Assembly (NCBI RefSeq): GCF_028858725.1
Contig: NC_084790.1
Coordinates: 28,003,031-28,067,030 of the forward strand
Origin: Colius striatus
Taxonomy: Eukaryota > Chordata > Aves > Coliiformes > Coliidae
Direction: 5' to 3'
Length of the DNA stretch: 64,000 nucleotides
Part shown: piece after piece, positions 1-11,025 of the stretch
Numbering within the stretch: the first letter of the stretch is position 1
Layout of the letters: every line of letters starts with the position of its first letter
Position numbers and translations under genes: made by a program
Notes under the pieces: generated by a model
What the model saw: only the letters and a program-made list of their open reading frames with translations
Told to the model about the DNA's origin: nothing
Databases searched by the model: none

Positions 1-627
1 CACAGGTCATTTGATGCCATTCACGAAACAGTGTAGAGATAAAGCCTTGGCCATATTTCTCATTTGGCAATGTCTAAAGCCAGTTGCATAGCTTTACCTC
101 TGCAAACTGTCTTGCTTCACCCTCTTCTACACCTTCTGAAATATGAAGTAGGGGGACTGCATACACCCGCCTTCTCCCTCCAATGCTTTCCCACAGTGCA
201 ACAGGACCCGTTGGTGAACAGGGCATATTGCTGCTTGTTTTCTGGCATTTTATCATAGGACAGAAGTCTCTTCAGCATGTGTGATCTTGTCTGATGATAT
301 TTCAAAATCTTTGCACTCTGGACAGTTTGTGATCATTTCCAGAATTTCAGGGCAACTGGAATTTCCTATGTGAACTTTTAATGTGATCGAGGCAACCTAC
401 TCACTTCACATAGCGTCAGTTGCATATGTGGAGAAGACTCTCCCTTTGAACATCCAGCCCAGCACTGGCAGTTGAGCTGCTAAGAGGAGTTGTGCTTCTG
501 TGACAATCACTTCCAAGGCAGCTTGAACTCCTTCATATGCTGGCAGTATCCCCTTCTCGGTTAGAGTATAGTGGGCCTCAGATCCTCTGTATCCCTGACT
601 CCAAAACCCCAGGGGTTGCCCTCAAGT
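1..627 (-). pseudogene. Broken endogenous retrovirus pol remnant (RT connection/RNase H region)
   Basis: Read on the minus strand, this stretch gives short blocks typical of the end of reverse transcriptase and of RNase H in avian ERVL-like pol. A block around 430-530 contains PVLGWMFKGRV. An RNase H-like block around 100-230 contains TNGSC and, further on, ARQFAEVK. The blocks fall in different frames and are separated by stops, and the longest open piece is about 60 codons. The first RNase H acidic position reads Asn (TNGS), where active enzymes have Asp. The fragment sits almost directly next to the primer-binding site at 629-646, so the leader-to-pol interval has been deleted. The element continues off the left edge. 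The pol assignment is firm; the ERVL class is an inference from the block pattern. Confidence 0.7.
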
Positions 628-628
628 C

Positions 629-646
629 TCCCCATGTTGGGTGCCA
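629..646 (-). other. Retroviral primer-binding site, tRNA-Lys-like
   Basis: On the minus strand this reads TGGCACCCAACATGGGGA, which resembles the 3' end complement of a lysine tRNA used as primer by many retroelements. The two differences from the usual lysine site are both G to A changes at what would have been CpG dinucleotides, as expected from methylation decay. It lies five bases from the LTR end at 652, so it fixes the element's orientation as minus. Confidence 0.65.
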
Positions 647-651
647 ACAAA

Positions 652-1106
652 TGTTGTGGTTTTGCCCAGCCAGGAACAAAGAGCCACAAGGTTGCTCACT
701 CACTCCTCCCTCTTCAGGCATAACAGGGAGGAAGGAGAACTGGAAAAAAGGGAAAAAAACCATGTAGGTTGAAATACAGACAGAATAAAATAAAACAAGC
801 TAAGAAAAAACAATTATAACAATAAATGTAAGGGTATACAAAGGGAATGGTGCATGACACAGTTGCTCACCACCTGGAACCCCTAGAACCCAACACAGTC
901 TATCCGGACCAACAGTAGAACCCACAGTTCCTAAGTGCCCCTCACAGCACTGGGCATGACCTTGTTATGGTATCAAATACCTGTTGGCCAGCCTGGGTCA
1001 GCTGCTCAGGCTGTACCACTTCCTAGTTTTGTATAAAAGCTAACCCTATCCAGGCTAAACCCAGTTTCTTATAAAAGTTATCCCTATCCCAGCCCAGACC
1101 TGGACA
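652..1106 (-). mobile_element. Avian ERV LTR, 5' LTR of the minus-strand element
   Basis: The 455-bp segment runs from TGTTGTGG to GGACA on the plus strand, giving TG...CA ends on both strands. It has the composition of a common bird LTR: a GCTCACTCACTCC block near one end, an A-rich middle with AATAAAATAAAA around 785-800, and GGCCAGCCTGGGTCAGCTG near 987. The primer-binding site next to 652 marks that side as the 3' end of the LTR, so the LTR is on the minus strand. The 1106 boundary comes from the terminal bases; no target duplication can be checked because the other side of the element is outside the window. Confidence 0.7.
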
Positions 1107-4100
1107 TAATCATAATATCCTCTAAATAAAATAAAGCTTTAATTGTAATGACAATTTAGTGCCATCATCATTTTTCCATGGATCCTTAAAAGAATCTGTC
1201 TGTCCCCTCAGTGTTGGGTGACTGTGTCAGCCAGTTTACAGGGAAATGCCTGTTACTGGAGAACCTCCTGGAGAAACAGGGAATGCTAGAAGGTGTGTTT
1301 AGCACAACTGGAAAAGGGTTGGATCCAATATGTTATAAATGGGAGGGGATGGTATTCTTGGGAATCGGACTTCTGATGGTAAGAAAGTTCTGCGTTGCAC
1401 ACCCTGGCTACTTTTCTTAAAGGAATACTGCTTAACTAAAGCTTACTGCTTGAAATCTTAAGTTAGTGGTTGTTTTGTTTGTTGGTTTTGAAGGTGGTTA
1501 ATCTTAAGAATGCTACAGCTGAACGCTATGTAGAAGGAAATTTTTTTTAGCCAATTGATTTTGGTCATTTGGCAGCTTTCTATGTAGAGTTGCTTTAGGT
1601 GTTTTGTTGTGCAAAACCATCTGTGGTTAAATTTTGAGACGTGTACAACGGTTTTCTCTTTCTATTGTTCAACACCTAACTTGAGATAGTCTTCACTTTC
1701 AGAGGTCATCTGAAGTCTTAGGAATCCAGCATCTCTGGAAATCAGGTGTCTCTTGCCTATCTTTCATAGATCTCTCATTTTGTGGGTATACAAACATTGA
1801 AGAATAAATGCAGCTGGTACTAATACAGCATTGCTGTTCATTTTTGTTGTCTGGTGTATTTTTATATTTGCATTTGGAAATCAGGGCATTACTGTTGAAA
1901 ATAATCCAATAATGAAAAAAATATTCATTTAACTTAGATGAAAAGAGAAAAAACTGACACTTAAGATCCTCAGTTTCTAAAAAAGAAAACAAACAAATTC
2001 TCTTCTTTCGATAAATAACAAGCCAGTTTTCTGAGAGGGGATAGGCAGAAGTGTGTAGGTCTCATTCCTTGCCCTCTCTTTATGGCTTTCTGGATATCAC
2101 GCAACCTTCCCAGCAGGGAAGGAGTGTACCTTCTGCTGCACAGCATCCGCTCTGTTTTAAACATATTTTCTGCCATTTGAAACTCACATTTTTGGCTGCA
2201 GGAGTGAACTGCCGTATAATTCAGAGCAGGCATCAGAATGTGGTGAGCTACAGCTCAGAGTGCTGCTTTCCAAATAATGTAGTACATCTTTTTAAAAATT
2301 AGATGTTGATCATCATGCAAGCCAGCAAGCTCAGCTGGTTTTACTGTCTTGCATCCCATACTACAGCTGGGATATCAGCTGTTCCTATCAGCTAGGAAGA
2401 ACTGGTGCAAGCAATTGTTTTTATTAGGAAAATTCATAAACTACTGTACTAGTTTTCTTGGGAAAATACCTTGAAGATAAAAAAATTAACTGCAACTGAT
2501 CCCCCAGGTGAAATCTAGCAGGAAAAACTCAACTTATGAAACAATGCCTCAGAAAGTTCATTAGTAAGGAGCAGAATGTAACAAATGGATGAAATCCTGA
2601 TCCAGAAAGAAAGCTACCACATGAAGCACGTAGATTAAATGAGAACGAAAAAGTAACAACTGGGAAGTTTAGGTAGATTACAGAAGACGTAGGAAATTGG
2701 TTTAAAAAGAGAAAAAGCTGAGAACTGTCTAACAGGTTGTCTGGCAGGTTGCATCAGGACGGGTGGAAGTTATTCTTGGAGAGTCTCATTGCTGTGTTGT
2801 AGATCTGATCTCACTAGATTGGTATTGATGGCTCTGTCAGGAAACACTCGTTTAGGACTCTGTATGGATAAGACTTTTAAATCTACCCAGAAGAAGCACG
2901 TGCTATATTTGCAGAAGGTGTCAACAGCTGGTCTGCGGGATACAGCTGAAGAACACGGTCTTGTGACAGCACAACTTACCCAGTCCTCAATGTAAAACAC
3001 AGAGCTGCAGTAAAGATTTGTCTCACACATTAACAACATCCTACACAGGACTGAGAAAAGGTGCATGCTAAAAATAAGAGCAAGACCATTACCAGTCAAA
3101 AGATGGAACATGATGTAAATCTTCAAAGATTACACACTGCAATCAGAAGGGATACTTCCAGTATTCTCAGCTTTCATTGTCTTGAAAGAGAATGTTGCCT
3201 CTGCATCCTAGTGCTCTGGTCATCCAGCAGAAACCAGCATGAGCAACCTAATTTGGAAAACTGCAGAGGTGGAGAAAATATGAGAGTGAGTGTACATATG
3301 CTTGCACTTGCAAATTATGTTAGTAAAACACTGTAGAGCATCTGGGTTGTAGTGACTTAATCAAGGTACAATAAATATTAACAGAACTACTGCCATCAGT
3401 TATACCTGAAAGAGACTGTGCAACAAGTGCAATAACTTTGCTGAATTGACATATTCACGAGCCATTGGCAACATCACGGAAGATCAAGTTGTTATGTGGG
3501 AAGCACTGGATGTCTTCAAGGACTGAAGTAGCAGGAGAAGGCTAATATCTGATAGTATGAGAGAAATGCATGTACTTAACAAATTTGGGGGTTTTTCCAT
3601 ATATAGAGATGGGTTCGGAAAAACATTAGCTGACGTAATTAATCACAGGGTGATGAAGTGAGAATGATAATGCCACTGTGAAATAGGCAAATGCTGTTCT
3701 AGGCTGTTTCAAAATACTTAACTCCAGTAGAGATGAAGGATGTTACCATTGCTGCTTGTGGTGTACCAGTTCTTTCCACACCAATAAGAGCACTGAATTA
3801 AGTATTGAAAAGGGTGCTAAGGATAAGAAAGGATGTGAAGAGGCTACCTTATACACAAGAGATGAAAGTGGTTTTTCATCAGGCAACATGAAGACTGCAA
3901 AGAAAATTATTTTTCTTTTTTTTTCTAAATGCAAAGGAGAAAGAAAGACATGGAGAGGTATAAGCCATGAACAAGTTCAGATGATGAATTGATGAATTGT
4001 TTAGAACAGAAAAACAAATTATGTGCTTTTCAAGGTAGTTTGATCAGTGGAGAGGAACTGGCTAAGTCAAGAGGGGCAGGTGCTGTGTAACTGAGGGAAC

Positions 4101-4379
4101 CTACCTGTGCATTACCGCATCAAACTGCCTGATACTCAAAAGTTGGGCTACTGAAAATGTTGGGTTTTGTGGCAGTTTGTCTTAGTTTCCAGTAGCCAGC
4201 CACGGCCAAACAAGCCTGCAGCCCTCCCAAAGCAGGGGACTAGGTCTGCCCAGGGAGAAGAAAACAAGGGACCCTCAAGACCACCCGACCTGAGCGTGGT
4301 TTGCCTAGCACTTGGTGGCTCGACTCCAGTGGGGCACCTAACTGTAAGCCAAGGCAGATATCCCTGCTCAAGGCTGTCC
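1107..4379. other. Intergenic/upstream DNA, no gene recognised
   Basis: AT-rich sequence with stops in all frames. Open frames of up to 118 codons (for example 2770-3126 minus) show no recognisable domain or codon bias. No repeat family was recognised by eye. The right end (4150-4380) becomes GC-richer as it enters the MCC CpG island. Confidence 0.5.
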
Positions 4380-5400
4380 GCCCTCTGCCAATGCAGCCGT
4401 GCTTCCTGGCACCGAGAGCGAAGCCGGCTCAAAGAACGGGCCAAAGCGGCGGCGGGACGATGTCACGCGCAGCCGGGCCAGCTCCCCGCTCCGAACCCCG
4501 ACGCTTGGCAGTGACAGCGCGGGTACCGAGCCTCTCGGCCGCAGTGGGAGGCGGGGCTCCCCTCCGTGCGACCAGGCGGCTCGGGCAGCGGCGCCTCGGC
4601 CCCCTGCACGCCCGCCTCCCCCCTGAGAGGCCGCGCCTGGGCTCTGCGGGGCCGCGCACGGCGGAAGGTGGACACAGGGCCGGGCGGCGCGGTAGGACTC
4701 CGCGCCTACGCGCCAGTATTGTGCTGGCGCGGCGGGACTGGGAGTCCTGGGCACCACAAGCAGCCTCTTCTTTCCGAGTTGGGCTCACGATGGCGGCAGC
4801 TGCCCTAGCGGAGGTGAGCAGCCCCGGCAGTAGCAGCAGCGATACCTCCAGCACGGAAGAGGAGGAAGCGCCTCTTCCAGACCTGTGACGGCGACGGAGA
4901 CGGCTTCATCAGCAGGTAGCGACAACAGAAGGTTCTTCGCGCGTCTGGTGCGACAGCCGTCCCGTCCTCCCCCTCCTCCCAGGCCGTCTAGTGAAGCGGC
5001 GGCTCAACTTCTCGGCGAGTTTGAGTAGTTCTCAGGGCGCAGCCGCCGCCAGGCCAAGCCGTCCTCGCTGTCAAAGGAGCAGCTGCCCAGCGGCTTCTGC
5101 CACTGGTCGCGCCGGGGGCAAATGCCCGGGCCGCCCGGCTCCCTTGCCTGCAGTGTCGGGCGCGGCCAGGCTCAGCCTTGTACGGCCGGTACCTCCTGGA
5201 GCACACCGGGAGCTACACGTCCCGCAGCCAGCCCGCCCTCCCTCTCTTCCCGTTTGCCTCCTGCCCCTCGCCCGACCGTCTGCTCCTGGAGCTAGGATCT
5301 TGAGAGTAGAACTCTGGCCGTGCCTCGGCGCGCGGAACTGCTGGAGAGAGGGGAGAAGGGTGAACAAATAACCTCCGGGGCGACTTGCACTTCCACCAGA
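4380..5400 (+). promoter_or_regulatory. MCC: CpG island and promoter of long MCC isoform
   Basis: About 1 kb of strongly GC-rich, CpG-dense sequence in an otherwise CpG-poor window, centred on the first coding exon at 4790. No TATA box is evident upstream of the ATG, which suits a CpG-island promoter with dispersed starts. Several GGGCGG/CCGCCC-like GC boxes are visible. The transcription start was not located. The many long open frames on both strands here are a by-product of the GC content. Confidence 0.75.
4790..4915 (+). CDS. MCC: MCC exon 1 (long EF-hand isoform), frame-disrupted
   Basis: First coding exon of the long MCC isoform, a cytoplasmic coiled-coil scaffold linked to Wnt/beta-catenin signalling and cell polarity. 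The ATG at 4790 has a strong start context (A at -3, G at +4). It opens an Ala-rich and then Ser-rich N-terminus ending SSSSDTSSTEEEE, the acidic-serine tract expected from mammalian MCC. The EF-hand that should follow, RLFQTCDGDGDGFISR, is present from 4869 but one base out of frame; the ATG frame stops at 4886-4888. The calcium loop DGDGDGFISR-ND has all the acidic ligands, with the last two residues supplied by exon 2. The exon ends in phase 2 at a GTAGCG donor, which is weaker than usual. Two bases may be missing near 4868, through assembly error or real mutation. Confidence 0.8.
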
Positions 5401-7838
5401 TCGGGAAGGTCGTGCCTCCCAGCCAGGTTGGGATTTGTCACCCAGCCCACTGGGGAGTTGATGTTTGCAAGTAAGCAAAGCCAGTCACGGGCAGTTTAAG
5501 ATAAAAATTAGTGCCGATCTCCCAGATGACGTGATTTTATTTTTTAAAATGTGTTATCAATACCCTTGTTATACAGTCTCAATTTAAATTCCTCTACTGG
5601 TCCCCAGTTAGTTTTGGGATCATGACCCAGGCTGATCGTCACCCAAGTGGTGACCTTGTACGTTTGTAGCAGATAGTTGGTAATGAAAATGATAGTAATA
5701 AAATGTTCCTGTATCTGGAGGTACTGGCAATGTGTTTTGGTCAGAACTGGTTTTTGTTGAAAGGCTATTTCTGGACCTAGTCCTCTGCTCTCACAGTGTA
5801 ATTTAAAATTTATGGAACTTCTAAATGTGAGATTGGACAGAGAAGGCAGGAACTTGAATTTTCAAAATGTAAACATACGCTGGTTGTAGTTAATAAGTGT
5901 CTCTAGAGAGCTAACTCAGTGAGGGAATTTATAAGTCTGTCATCTAGCCTGAAACCTAAGAATATGACCCTGCAAAAAGGCTAAGCCTCAATCCCCTCTA
6001 TCATCTCTTTGGAGCCAGAAAGTTGTTGAAAATCTGTAGCAGCTGGCAGTCACTTTAAAAGTAAAATATAAGGGTCATGATAGTTCTTATCTAAACAGCT
6101 CCCCAAATGCTCCTTTTACCCGCTACTAATGATTATTTTGACAGTTGTGGTTCTGAAATGTAAGCTTTGAATCTGTATGCTTTATAACTAGTGTGTTAAG
6201 TAAGAGTGCTTCTCTTTCCATTTGCTTACAGTTGTTGTAGAAATTATTCTGATGCCTGAAAACTTCACCTAAAGCTTGTGCTGCCTTGTCAGAACACACT
6301 TGCTGATCTGTGATGTTTTTCTTCAATGCAGACTAAATAAACTGCTGTATATTTATAATTTAAAGACCTTATTGAGGGAAGGTTGATGTCTCAGGGCTTT
6401 AGATGGACAGTTGTGAAATGCTCAACTTGTTTCTGATTGTCTTTTCTAGATTGCCTAAGTTTTCTTCTAAATTTGTATTCTGTGTATTTCAAAAATGATG
6501 TTTTTGAATGTTTCTTGAACTACACTGTTGAAAGCTTTGAAAACTCCAAGAGATTGGATTTCAGCCAGAAATGGAAATAAAGCCCAGAGGATAGCGGCTG
6601 AAAGTCCTTCAGGAGATTGCTAATACCTTGCTTCAGAAGGGCATTGTGCCTTCAAGGCAGAACTGGTATGTCCCTGATCAGAGAGCAATGTTATAAATTA
6701 CTATCTTCCCTTAAATTTCCACATTAGTGAGAAAGTAGTGAATAGATATTTAACAAATGGCTTTGACATCAGAGAGAGTCATTTACCTTTCTTGACTTCA
6801 TTAACTAGCATGGGTAATCAGTCTTGTAAATGGAATGCATTCCTTGTTTTGTGTGGTGTCTCAGTTTCCCACATCATCTATTTTATGACAATGGCCTATG
6901 CAGGAGCAGACTTGCCTAGTGGGTTTTGGATATATTTGTAGTATACACCTCCATAGCCTTACAGGCAGCTCTTTCTGATTCATGACACACACCATCTCTT
7001 AAAAGTAGAGCAACTGAGGTTTTGTTGGTTTTGTTTACCATTTTAGTGTTTAGGTAATTGCATTTCTTTAAGGTAACAAATCAAAGACAAAAAAGTTACA
7101 TCTACTTTTACATTAAAGGTAATCTTGCCATTCTGTTCATGTTGTTTGTCTTTCTTTTTTTATTTGTACAGGCTAGTTGTTTGGTTTACCTATTCCTTCT
7201 TGCCCTGCTTCAGACTTTATTTTGCTCATCTTTGGGGGAAACAATTTTGGTTTTGCCTTTTTTATAGCCTCAGTGCAGATGGTTGGCTGACTTCTACAGG
7301 TTACTGTGGTTTTTACAGCAGCTTAAGCATTGAAATAAATACCTGAGTTTTTGTGTAAAGAGCTGAAAACAGAACTCAGCACTGTGAAATTGACTGCTTC
7401 CTTGTGGACTAGAACTGATCTATAGATTAAGCCTCTTTTTCAGCATTTCTTTATTTTCAATGCAATGGGGTTGAAATTTGCAGTTCTGCAGCTGTTATAC
7501 AGCATATCTTTCAAAATGAGTACCCTATCTGCTTGCAGGGCTGCAGCATGGCTGGTCATGGGTTTGTGTAACACTGGTAGCAATTTGTGAGATTTCTTTC
7601 TTTCCAACTCCAGAGGTGTTTACGGAAGAGAAAATGTTTAGTCTTGCAGCAAAGGCAGACATTTTGTATGCAAGTTTATTTAGTTTGTATTGCATAGGGT
7701 AAATAAGCTATTTGCATTCCTAATTAAGTAGTGTGGTATCTCAGCTGTGGAAATGCTTTGTTGTGCATCAAACTGTAAACCTCTTCAAATAATAGCAGGG
7801 AAGTAAAGGCACAGATGGAGAGGAGAAGCATGTCAAGA
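4916..7838. other. MCC intron 1, first part
   Basis: Intronic sequence. CpG density falls sharply after about 5400. No exon, RNA gene or repeat family was recognised; a few open frames of 60-75 codons have no domain content. Confidence 0.55.
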
Positions 7839-7843
7839 GATGC

Positions 7844-8825
7844 TGTTCTGGTTTAGCAAGGAGCAGCTTTTTGGCTTAGTAACAGGGGGAGCGGGTTGCA
7901 GTGAAGACCCGGTAAAGAGTTTGCGGACTCTCCCCCGGCTCCTGGGTTCACACCCACCTCCGGCCCGGCTGGGCCAATCTGGCGCCTCTGCGATCACTAT
8001 TTAGGGACGGGAATTTGGAATGCGAGGCAGGAGGTGTAAGAGTGATACAAGATAGAGGCGACTACGTGGACCCTTCAGCCAGAGAAGGAGGAAGGAAGGA
8101 GAAGCAATAGACCAGAGATTCCTCTGCAAGCCGAGGCGAGAATACAAGCTGTGCCCCTGCAACCTATGGAAGTCCATGGCAGGACCGAGAGTTACCAGCA
8201 GCTCCGTGTGAGTGAGCCCGGACGGGCGAGGGACTGTGTGGGGCCATGGCCCAGGCCGTGCTGGAGAGCCTGTGTGCCACAGAGCAGCCCCACACGAGAG
8301 GCAGAGAGGAGCTGCAGCCTTTGAAATAAGTGCGCGTCAGAGCAGCCCGTGCAGGGCTGCCGTGTGTGTGAGTTACCCCACGGACTTGCAGGGAGGACTG
8401 GTGTGGAGTTCACCCGTCCTGAGGAGGGACAAACGGCAGAAGCTATCGGGAACAGACTAACTGAAACCCCCACTGCCTGCCCCCCCGAACCGTTCAGGGG
8501 GGGACAGGGTAAAAACCCCGGGATCAGGGCTCTGAGCCCGGGAAGAGGGGAGGTGTGGCAAGAAGGTGTTCTTAAAAAGGCTGGTTGGACTCTTCATTAT
8601 TGTACTACTCTGTGTTGTTTTATCTTGGTTATGTTTTGGGGGTATGTTTTAGTTGGTGTTGCATTAAATTATTTTCTGTTTTCTTCCCCAAACCGAGTGG
8701 CCAGGTCTGTTTTGTCCTGAACCTTAAGTGGCAATTAAGCTCTCCCTGCCCTTTGGCAATTCTCAGCCTCTTCGGTACTCAGGCTAATCGTGGTCTTTGT
8801 TCCCTGATGGGCCTAAACCACGACA
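7844..8825 (+). mobile_element. Solo LTR, avian ERV family A, copy 1
   Basis: A 982-bp unit beginning TGTTCTGGTTTAG and ending CTAAACCACGACA, so the ends are near-perfect inverted repeats with TG...CA termini. It is flanked by the 5-bp target duplication GATGC (7839-7843 and 8826-8830). A TATA-like CTATTTAGGG lies about 155 bp in, and ATTAAATTATTTTCTG about 820 bp in could carry the poly(A) signal, which suggests plus orientation. A second copy lies at 17168-18131. No internal retroviral sequence adjoins it, so it is a solo LTR. A 5-bp duplication fits the ERVL class, but the class is inferred. Confidence 0.85.
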
Positions 8826-8830
8826 GATGC

Positions 8831-10246
8831 TGATTAATTTCCAGAATCTAAATAGGTAGGATGATATAAAAATGCTAAAGCATAACAAGCGTGTACCATT
8901 GGTGGTTACAATCCACTTACATTTGACGTGTGCATATGGAAACCTTGCAACATCTAACTAGACAAAAGTACTAAGAAAACATGCTGGTTTTTATTGAAAT
9001 AGCTTTTGCTGCTTTTGAGATTAATATTAGTGAGTTTATTTTAACATCTTAAAAGTGCTCGATATTCCTCTGAAACTTGAACGGTGAGAGATAACGTTAA
9101 AACTGCAAAGCAGTCCGTGATCAAGGATGGATTCTGAATGCTTGAGATAGCCGAGTCGACCTTGTTGGGAGCAAAAGGCAGCCTTATGCACTGTTTACAG
9201 CAGAGCTTTGTTTGCAGCTGTAGCTGGATTGTGCTGTTATTAACAAAACCTGTTACCTGAAGAAAAACCCACTAATTGCACCCATTTGTCTTGCTTTTTA
9301 TTCTGTTTGCTTTGAAAAACTTCAGAATCAGATGTTATGGTTAAAAATATAGTCAGCTTCAGAAAGTTGGTGCTTTGGAGAGGACACCTGCTGCACTTTT
9401 AAAATTTATTATTTTAAGATCAGTCTGTGTGGCTTTTGTTGATGTCAGGAAAGTGAGAGCATGCTGTGTTTTTACAGGTGTCAGTCTGGATTAATATCTT
9501 CTTTAGAAACTTAATTGCTTTGTAGCTTTATGATATGTGGATTGCACTCAAGTTGCATTTGGTATGTAACAAACTCTGTATTTACTGCAGAAGCCACCAA
9601 ATGAGTTTCCAGATTATTCTGTTCTAACACTACAAAGTCGAATAACATTGAATCTACAGGGAATAAGTCTACTTAAAAAACGAAGCTATGAGCTATGGAG
9701 ATAATGAGTGAAGAAAAAAAAAATTATTATGTTACAATTGTGCTGGTTTTCCAATTTTAACTTGTAAGCATTGATAAGTAACCTCGAGGGTTATGAAGTA
9801 GAAAGGTAAAGCCAGTATTTCATTCAGGGCAAGAGTTGTCATCAAGTTAACAATAATGGAATGAAATTGTGTTTGTAGTTTGTTTGAAAGTATTTTCTCC
9901 AATGTACACAGATTTATTTTTTACACTAGGGTCAGTGTCTTACAGGAAATCTCTAGTAAGAGTACTGTAAGATCTTTAAAAACCCAGAAACCTACTGATT
10001 TTATGTGGAGCGTACACAGCACCATTAAAAGGATGTGCTGAAAGACTCTTCTTTGCAGAGGCAGTTAAAAGGAACTTGTTGGATTTGCTGTGTTATCTGT
10101 GCTGTTAGTGGTATATAGCTGTGGAAACTGAAAACAATGTAAAGGATGATCTAATCTTTTTAATGAGCAGCAGTAATAGGGTATTCTCAGCTTTCTTGCT
10201 GATTATATTTTGTGCACCTACTCAGTGTTGCTGCATCTACTGGCTG
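8831..10246. other. MCC intron 1, no recognised feature
   Basis: AT-rich intronic DNA between the first solo LTR and a CR1. No open frame or repeat family was recognised. Confidence 0.5.
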
Positions 10247-11025
10247 CATAGAATGGTTTGGGTTGGAAGGGACCTTAAAAATTGCTTAGTTCCAACTCCT
10301 GTGCCATGGCTAGAGACACCTTCCCCTGCTCAATGCCCCATCCAACCTGGCCTTGAACACTTCCAAGAGTTAGGCATCCACAGCCTCTCTAAGCATCTTG
10401 TTCCAGTGCCTCGCTACCCTCCTAAATATCTAATCTTAATCTAGTCTTTCAGGTTGGAGCAACTACCCCATGTCCTATCACTACATGTCTCTGTAAGTAC
10501 TCCTCTCCAGCTTTCTTGTTGGCCCCTACTGCGAGGCCTCCATAAGGTCATCCCAGAGCCTTCTCTGCTTTAGGCTGAACAGCCTCAAGTATCTCAGCCT
10601 GTCTGCACAGGAGAGGTGTTGCAGCCTTCTGATCATTTTTGTGTCTCTCCTCTGGACTTCCTACAAGCAAATCTGTGTCCTTCCTATGTTGGAGCCCCAG
10701 AGATGGATGCAGTACTCCTGGTGGGGTCTCACCAGAGAGAGGCAGGATCACCTCCCTTGATCTTCTGGCCACCTTTCTTTTCATGCAGCCCGTGATGCAG
10801 TTGGCTTCCTGGGCTGCAAGCACTCATTGCTGGGTCATGTTCAGTTTTTCATGCATGACTGTCCTTTCACCCCAAGTCCTGCTCCACAGGGCTGCTCTCA
10901 GTTCACTGATTTCTCAGACTGTATTTGTGCTTGGCATTGCCATAGGCAACATGCAGGACCTTGCATTTGTTGAATTTTGCACAGGCTCACTCCTGAAGCC
11001 TGTCAAAGTCTTTCTGGATGGTGTA
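10247..11025 (-). mobile_element. CR1 LINE 3' fragment
   Basis: Minus-strand CR1. The left end carries the reverse complement of the CR1 3' end (CATAGAATGG followed by GGGTTGGAAGGGACC). The diagnostic blocks for the end of ORF2 follow, in reverse (GGCCTTGAACACTTCCA, GCAGTACTCCTGG, GGGGTCTCACCAGAG). It is 5'-truncated near 11025. Indels and substitutions break the reading frame. The wording of the 3' end differs from the younger CR1 copies at 41.7 and 61.6 kb, which suggests an older subfamily. Confidence 0.85.

Noticed and set aside
4301..5478. Many overlapping open frames of 70-195 codons on both strands at the CpG island
   Set aside because: High GC content removes stop codons in all frames. 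Only the MCC exon 1 frame has recognisable protein homology.
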